Source: Elysia chlorotica (Eukaryota > Mollusca > Gastropoda > Plakobranchidae). From it: DNA of 64,000 bases. Where the stretch lies: positions 403,087 through 467,086 of the forward strand of contig RQTK01000333.1 in the NCBI GenBank assembly GCA_003991915.1, written 5' to 3'. A model generated the notes under the pieces. That model searched no databases and was not told the origin of the DNA. It saw only the letters and a list, made by a program, of their open reading frames with translations. The translations under genes and the position numbers were made by a program. Of this stretch, positions 38,001 through 47,000 are shown in pieces; the stretch's first letter is position 1; every line of letters begins with the position of its first letter.

Positions 38001-41000
38001 GGTCAGGGGGACAAAGTCCCCCTGAAGCTGAAACTATTTTTTGGATCACATGAGGCAAAACCCCTTTTTGGATGCACATTTTACTGAAATTACACCCAAT
38101 GCATATTTGTAGCCTATGGGCCTATCTGTAGACTTATGATTAATATTAAAAGAAGATTCATTATGTTCAAATCCAGAGATGACATTTTAGAAAAAAAAAA
38201 TAATTTGTGTACTCAACATGATTATAATATACCCTGCATATAAAATCCTCTGGCCCCATCCATCCCTCCCTCTGGTTCTCTAGCATGTCTTTTGTCTCTT
38301 ATTTCTCTATTAAATTTTGAGTCTAGTCAGATAGGCTAGCGCGTATTATAGATCTAACGCGTAAAGTAGATCTAGATCTAGCGTTCTAAATATAAATATT
38401 GATGATCTGTCCCAATTCAAATTAATAAAGTAGATATAAACACGACTCACTGCAGAATCTTCACAAACTTCGATTTACACCACTACAGTGTTACCGAGAT
38501 GAGTAGAAAATCCAAATTAAATCTGCCACTATTGTTTACTATTAATATCGTACGTATGTCGAGCTCGTAAGGGTTGCCTAACACTCCAATGTACAAAGTA
38601 CCAAAAATGTGAAAGCATTATTTAAAAAAACACATTAGAAAATAAAAAAGGTATAGAAACTAGTTAATTATTTGTCTTGGCCTTCACATAATTTTACGAA
38701 TAATAGGGGAATATATAATCCTTTTATATATAATATAACTCAAGTTGAACGTGAATCGAATTCCATGAATCCCTTACGATCTTGGTCTTGCTTGTCACTA
38801 TTTACATAACACGGAAACTGCTAGACTGCAACCCACCACGTCGTTATAGTTTATTTTCGCATTCGCATTTTAATCGAAGTTCCGGCAATCATTGCCGGAA
38901 AGTCGGCATTCATTGCCGGCACTTGCCGGCGCTGATTGCCGGCACTTGCCGTGTCGGAAATTGAGTCGGCAGAGGTAGAAAATCGACTCTGGATACTCGC
39001 GCTATGCACATGAGGAGATTTTCTTTTCTCTCTCTCTCCCCCTCCCCCAATTTTATGATTGCCGGAATTCCGGCAATTGCCTGAAAACATCCAGGTCTAA
39101 ATATGCAACTACAATTAGTTAAATTCTTTGTCTTCAAAAGATACGAATTACCTAATGACTAAAAATAAGAAACTACGACCCCCCCCCCCCCCCCCATGTT
39201 ACTTCTAGCCCTAGATCTAAATTCTCGTTACCCAGAGGGCTAAGCCAAGCAAAAATTGTATAAACAAACAGTGCTCACGACTGCAAGGTATGAAAAAAAA
39301 AAAAGGGCAGCAACTGCATGAAGACAAAAATGTTAAATTTGAAAATACTTAAGCATGGGCAACCTGAACTAGACTTCGAGTAAGGGGAAATAAACTAGAC
39401 ATGAGAAAAAGAAATAGTACAAGACAAATATTGATTTGCCGATGCTCTTTGTATGCATGCAGGCTGTTGTTAAATGGTTCACATTTTAGAATCTTTTAGC
39501 AGAAAATTATTAAAATATGCTTCACTCAGTCTTTGCTTTACAATATTCTTGTCAGCTCTTTAGAGCAATCCAATATAAGCAAACCTAATATAAAAAAAAA
39601 GAAGTGTTTCACTTTATAAAATCTGAAATTAGTTTGCCTAAACTTTGCAAAGTCTTAAAAAGAAAGGGCACAGGTTACTCATTGGAGTACACCAATCAAT
39701 CCTGTCAGAGAAGGGATACTGTCCAATCTAAATGATACTTAAAAATTTGGCGGCTTTAGTTTCTATTACTTCACATGATGAGCTATTATATGGGTAACTT
39801 TGAAATACCTATTTCGACAAATATTTTGCCAATCCTATAAAATTTGGGATTAAAAAATTTCCTCATTATTAAAGAATAGCTTTATATATATCTGCAAAAA
39901 CAGGAATTTTATACTTCAACATTTTGTTCGCACTTGTGAAATTGTGATAAAATAGGCAGTTTTAAGTTGTTTAACAGAAATTGAGAACAATATGCCATAA
40001 ATATCCGATGAACATAGATATTTAGTAATATAATTATAAATTAAATAAGTTTTTATTTAAATGTACACTCACATTCTTGTCAATGTTCATGGGTTCTACA
40101 TCAGCTAAGCTGACTCCAGACTTGACACGGTCTTTAAGAACACTGGACGAAGCCAACACATCAGCTGTCATGTTCATTGGCATCATCCTGTCAAAATCAT
40201 ACAGATAACATTTTTTTCATGAGAACAAACTTAAAAGTTGCAGAGGCAGTATTATAGAAAAATACCATAAAGATTGTGAAAACAAAATTTACAAGAACGG
40301 TTTTAATTCTTCTCCTTCTTCCTTTCTTCCTTAAAGCAGTAAACAGATAAGATAGCACAAAGATTACAATACTCATAACTTGAGAAACAAGTTAAATTAG
40401 CAAGTTAAGTCCATACTAATTGCTTTTAACGCTGAAAACAACCCCACATAGTGACACAGCTTCTCATCCCAAATCATCTATTACCGGTGTGGGTGTAAGC
40501 TCTTATAAAGTCAACATAGAACCCTTTAGAGCAAACCATAAATCATGGAGCTAAGTAAAAAAACAACATTTTACTTATGATCAAATGACTTCAATAATAT
40601 GAAATGCAAATGCTCCTACCTGTTGCGAGCCTTTGCCATACTTTTTTCTTTGCGGCGTTTGAAATTCTTTTCATCACTACTCTCACTCTCTGAAGAAGAT
40701 GTGGAGCTGGAGCTAGAGTGAAACGCTGAACGTTTTCTGTATTGAAAAAAAAAAACGTGAGAACATAAAAAATTTAGGTAATCACAATGTTTAGAACACT
40801 ACATGCATATTATGTACAATGTATATTGTAAAGGCCTAAAAAAAAAAAAAAAGAGAGGGGGGGGGGGGGGGGGGGTGTGTCAAGATTTAATTTCCCATAC
40901 AAGTTTATTGATTCTTATAATTATATATTAGTTTAGTTTATTTTAGATCATTTTATGCATTTCGCACTGACAGACTCAGGAATGGAGGAAAACATTCTGT

Positions 41001-44000
41001 TCCAATATCTCAAAAAAATAAATTCCAACATTTCTGTGCTTTTTCCCAGTAGCTATACATTATGATATCAGTCGAAGCATGATAAAACTGACAATATAGA
41101 TTGACAGTCTCATTTCTAAATTCCAAGTTAATTTTCTTGTAAAATATGACGATAAACAAATTTTAAAAAAGAAGTATTTACTAAATATGCACTAAAAAGT
41201 AAACAGTAATATGTGTCCATACTTTACAAACCCCTTTAATAAAGCTTATAACATAACAGTGAGGAACATGAATGCTACCTGATTTTCCTCCTATGTGCAG
41301 GTGATTGGTAAGGCTGTTTGGAAGAGGTGGTTTTTGTTGGTGTCGATGCAAAAACAGACTGCTCAGCCCTTCGAACTCGCCTTGCTGAGAACAAAATAAC
41401 GCAAATGAATTGAATACATGTGTATGTTTGTCATATGTTTGTCATTGTGATATGTATGTCTGATAATGTTTTTCTCGTTTACGTAATACGTTTAACAGTT
41501 GTTTTTTTTAAGTACATATTAATGCTTTTAAATTGATCAAATGCAAATGTACAACCAAGACAAATTTCCCTATGGGATGGTAAAGGCTTATCTTTTTTTT
41601 TTAATCATATTTCAGCACAAGCTAAAATTTGCTTGATCCTAAGCCCCTATAGTATAATCATCGTAACTGCCAACTATTGAGAAAGTAAATACAAATTTTT
41701 AAACGATCAGTCTCTGAAAACTTATTCTATGGCCAAGTTTATTAGGTTGAGCTATCAAAATTGACTTCAGGACAAGCTCAACCATAACTTTAAAAATCAA
41801 AGTATGGACTAGTGTTCTTTCATACATGTGTTTTTGTTTTATTTTGTTGTTTTTCTTATTTTCATCTCACAGTGTCAGAACACCACTTCTGCAATATCCA
41901 GGCTTTGCTTGAACTAAACATTATATTTCAAGACTGTTGGCTAAAGAGTCTCTTACGTTTTTCATTGATAAGCTTTCTTGCACGCCGAAAGCAATTGGAA
42001 CTTTTAACTACATAACAACATTGCATAGCCGTCAGCTTTTGGGAAAGCATATATAGATTTTTAGTGCTTTTTAGGTTCAGCTGCCAATACATTACTGACT
42101 TAAAAACAAGCTTAACTGCAACTTTATAAACTCGTGTTATTTAATAGATGAGTTCTTTTTGTTTGTTTACTTTTTTTTGTTGATTTTTATCTTACAGTGT
42201 CAGAAACACTACGTCAGCAACATCCAGGCTTTAAGAGAACTAAATATTTTCAAGATGGTTGACTAAAGAGTTTCTCACATTTTGCATGATGTGAGGGAAA
42301 TGTAGTTTTTCGAGCACGTTGGAACGCCATTGTCATTGACAGAGAACCAACCAGTTGATTAGAAGCTCTGCCGATCTCAGAGCCAGGAAGGACAGGAGGT
42401 ACTTATGAGACGTTAGAAAGTGAATGGGCCCAGTTAACGGCTAGACTTACTGAGCATTATTGGCGATAATTCAGCAAGCAATGAGCGGTCAACGGGACAC
42501 CCACCCTTTAGCTGGATACCGTCAATTATGTATTATACGTAACGATACGGACAGATGTACCCAGGAAGTAAATACATACTAAATGTGTATTATTCGTACT
42601 GGTTGGCAGCTATGAATCATTAGCTTCACACGCAACTATTGAAACTGGCTTATTTCTTTGTAAAAACTGAAGTTGGACAAATAAATATGATTATGTGACC
42701 GCTGAAGATGTGTAAGTCAAAGCATAGAAAAATCAGACTTCAGCAAAATTCACACAGATCCATGTAAAACCAGAGCTCTAAATAAATATTGCACAACACT
42801 TGACATACATTTACATGAGACCTAGAAATGGAACCCCACATTGGATATGGAGGGGAGAAAATACATAACAATGAAATGGAAAAACGAAGAGAAGTTATCT
42901 TTTCAAAGCCTAGGGCAAGAATCCTAGGATTGAAACTTAAATATTTTGTAATAAATAAAGCAATTCACCTAGGCATAAAAATAAATTTATTTTATTTCTT
43001 TAAGACAGTTGGATAATTTAAAATACCTGTTGATAAATTTTTATTGAAGTATGGAACTATGTTTAAATTTTACCTTCAACAGGTGCCTTGTACAGATCTG
43101 TTCTGGGCTTGTGTTGCCTTAAAGAGTATGACTTGACAGTTCTTTGGGGTTGTGGTCTTCTTGAGCTCTTTCTTTTTCTCAAAACTCTTCCACTCTTATT
43201 CTGATCATTGCCGTTCTCCATATCTTCCTCCTCCTCCTCCTCTTCTTCCTCATCTTCTTCGTCATCCTTGTTATTATTTGTGTTTCCAAGTTCATCATCT
43301 GAAAAAAAAAGGCAATACTACCTGACACGATTTAACACAAAAACTATTGGCATATCTGTGAGCTGATGGGTGTATCACAAGACATTATTTTTTTTATAAA
43401 ATCAATGTTCCATTATTCTGATATTGAGAACTTAATTCAACAACAACAAAAATTGTAGGGACACTTACCTTCATCTGACTCAGAATCATCATTAATTGGC
43501 ACACCATACATATTCCGTTTCACTTGCACTCGCTTCCTTTTTACACGGCTGTACATATCAGAGAATTCCTAATGAAAGGAAATAAAAAGGACTATATTAC
43601 AATGTGATGAAAAAGAAAGAGAAAATTCCTAGGTATTCGGTTACACTGATCTTTAAAAAAAGGAGTTAGAGCATTTAGACACTCACATCAAAGGATCTTG
43701 GTGCATGAGTGCACTAGTAGTGGTTAGACATTAGGTTGCATACTATTTCTACCTTAAGTACACCAGACCTATGTATTTTTGAAAGTCCTCCATTGCTTTT
43801 TTTTTTTTTTTGCAGGGCAGATATTTCACAATTTCTTTAAGATTATGTTTGTAAAAAAAAACTTATTGAAAATCCGATTTTCTAGCATGTTTATACTTGA
43901 TTGCAGACAGAAAAGTATTATGAAATTGGCACTTTTTCCAAGCCAAGGAACTTGATGTAGCTCAAGAAAATGAATAGTAAATTAAATTTTTTAAATGTCA

Positions 44001-47000
44001 AAACTGCACCATGACCGGTGAAATTGCTCAAGTGTCTTCAATTTTGAAACATTGTGTTCCTGTTGAGTGGTAAACATGCACATACTATTTGTTATTTTCC
44101 AGATGGCTAAAGAAAGGCAAGCAACCAGAGGTATGTCATTTAAGTTACAAAAAATTGCCATTGCATTTTTAAAACAAGGCCATTTGCGAATGGAACTAAT
44201 ACTTGCCATAAGGCAAAGAATCCTTGTCATCTATGATACTGTTAAGATAATAGTTAACTCTACCTGATTGTTGCCCTCATCATCGTCATCATTATCATCA
44301 TCAGAGTCGCCATCCTTTGTGTCTTCTTGCCCTCGTTTACCAGGTAGGTTAACAATATATGACTGATTCAGAGTATCAAAAATCTGGAGAAATTTTGAGA
44401 AGACACTCAGTTAGATATGTACTGTACCATTTATGACTTCAGAACATGCAACTTCAAGCATATTTGAAGAATATGCTGTTGATTTAAGCCAGTGTATTAA
44501 TTAATGATCCCAAAACTTTCAGTCATTCCATTTTCACTATAAAGCTGTGAAAATGGATAGCTTGGTTCCCCATTTATATATTACTAGATTACAAACAAAT
44601 CATCCCCAAATAATGCTTTTAAAATTTTGCATGAATGCCTTAATCTGGTATTCAAACATTATGCTTCAATATTTTCCGCAAATGTTTAAAGCTTAATTTC
44701 AGTCCATTCAACTTAAAAAAAAATATTGAAAGATAGAAGATAACACACTTGTCGCCGTTTGCGAGAGCTTCGTCTCACAATTTCTGTCCCTTCGTCCCCA
44801 TCCTGGTCCTCCTCCTCTTCTTCTTGTTCTTCTCTGTTTTGCTGCCTATGAATCCTGGTCCGTGAGTTGCTTGCTTTACCCATTTCCTCTAGCTCCTCGT
44901 CTGAAGACTGTTGCTGCTGCGTTTGTTTCAGTCTGGTAGACCTTTGCCTCGAAGTGTGTGGCTCTTTATCACTTTCCTCCTCGCCGTCACCTTTCATATC
45001 AGGGCTGAGCGACGCACCTTTTCTTTTCCTTGTCCTCAATTCATAATCCTGATCTTTCTTAGATCTTTTAAGATATTTGTTAAAAGATTTCTCATTTTGA
45101 TCAGTCCCATCAGATTCACCATCTTGTAACAGATCCCTGCCTCTGAAAACTAGCTTCCGTGGTCTGCCAATATCTTCCTTAATCATCTCTCTCTTTACTT
45201 GTCTTTGTTCCAATCTATCGCCAGAACTCTGACTGAAGGAATACTCCCGTCGATTGGAAAAGCGTCGTGTGTGGTATTTCATGTCTGTGAAAAATTTCAA
45301 AAGTAAGATCACAGTATGTTATATCTCATAAGGTGACAGGTGAAAACGTTCATAAGCTAAGTATTTAGAACTTCTTAAGTAGGGTGAAAACTGTCCACAA
45401 ATATGGAACCTCCAATTTTGTTGTATTTAAGCTGTTAATGGAAACATGAAAAGTTTATTGAAGCAATTTAACCACTTAGTTGTTAGTTAAGCTGAAACAT
45501 TAACAATTTTGTCCAAGTAATTATTATTTTTTTTGTCTCCCCTAACTTTCATACTTTTTGTATTGTTAAAAATTTGCAACAGTCTAGTAAAGTAACTTAA
45601 TCGAGCACCATAAAAAAACGGGTAAATCAACCAAAGCTAAACTCACTGCTAAATGAGTACATTCAAGCAAAGTGTTGACTTCCCAGATCTTCCTGCCAAG
45701 ATCCTGCATCTAACATTCATTCTGATCCCAGAAAACATTAGAGTGCGGTCAAGGTATATGTTATTTTATTAACGTCAGACATTAGCAACTCTATTGTCTA
45801 TATCCCAGATGGCATTCCAAAGTGGGACATCTGGGATTTGTTTTCAACATCTAACATCAGCAGCAAAGCCATATTGCACATGGGTCCCAAGACTTACATA
45901 TGACTATATATGCTGCCACATAGACAGTGCAGGGAAAACAGGACTCTGCCTTAGCCAGAAAGAAAATATATTTGGTCTGATCATGGGGTTTCCAACACGG
46001 TTCCTTTCGATTGTGAGACTAATGTCTACCACTGGCACCAATTTCCCCCTCCCTTGATATCCAGCACATAAAACGCCCTGACCCATAAAGAAAAACATGG
46101 CCAACAGAGTGAGGCTCCAACCCACAACTCTTGGGAACACCCAGAAACAATGCTCTGGTCTAACCCCCGTACTCCTCTTCATAGTATAATATGTATTCGT
46201 CAAATATACCATTTGACTAAATATGAGGACATACAGAGACCTTGCAACATAAATGCAAAATGGTAGAAAAAAAATGTATGTTTAAGGGGAACAAAATGCA
46301 AAATAATTTAACCTACAAAAAATAAAATAATGTTAAAAAATTGTTTTATAGTCTTACCATCTTCTGAAGAGTCTGCATCAAGGTAATTGTAAGCTCTTCT
46401 GAAAATAAACGTTACATAATGATGAAAAAAAAGTATGCCTTGAGAAAAGATACATACGTCACTTTGAAATACAGAATACAAAAGAAAAAGGAACAAAATT
46501 TATGAAAAGCAACATGACTCAGGTTAGAGCGATTGGGCTAAGAATCTTAGGCAAACTAATAATTAGAGACGCATGTTCAATGTGCTAATGTGATAATTTT
46601 TGCAGGTTTTATTTTTTTTAAACTAAGTGTCAATTTATGAAATTGTTTATGAAGTGAATATATATTTTTTTTGCGTCTATGACAGCTGGAAGATTTATAA
46701 CACTGAACAAGTTAGATGTAAAGTTGTTAGTAAATAATCAAGAATGAGTGAGAGAATGATCAGGAAAAAATCAAATGAGCTTGAAAAATGTTCCACCTAT
46801 TGGGATTTTGTTTTCCTTTGTTCTTCATAAATAAATGAAATCATACTTTACCCTGGGCCAGTTCTTGGCCTCAAACGAGAATCTACAACTTTCTCTTCAA
46901 ATATGTTGAAAGCATTACTTCCTTCAGTATTGTAAGCTCTGGAGGCATGTACATCTCTTGCCTCCTGTGTTGCAAAAGAAAATTTCTATCATTTAAAGAA

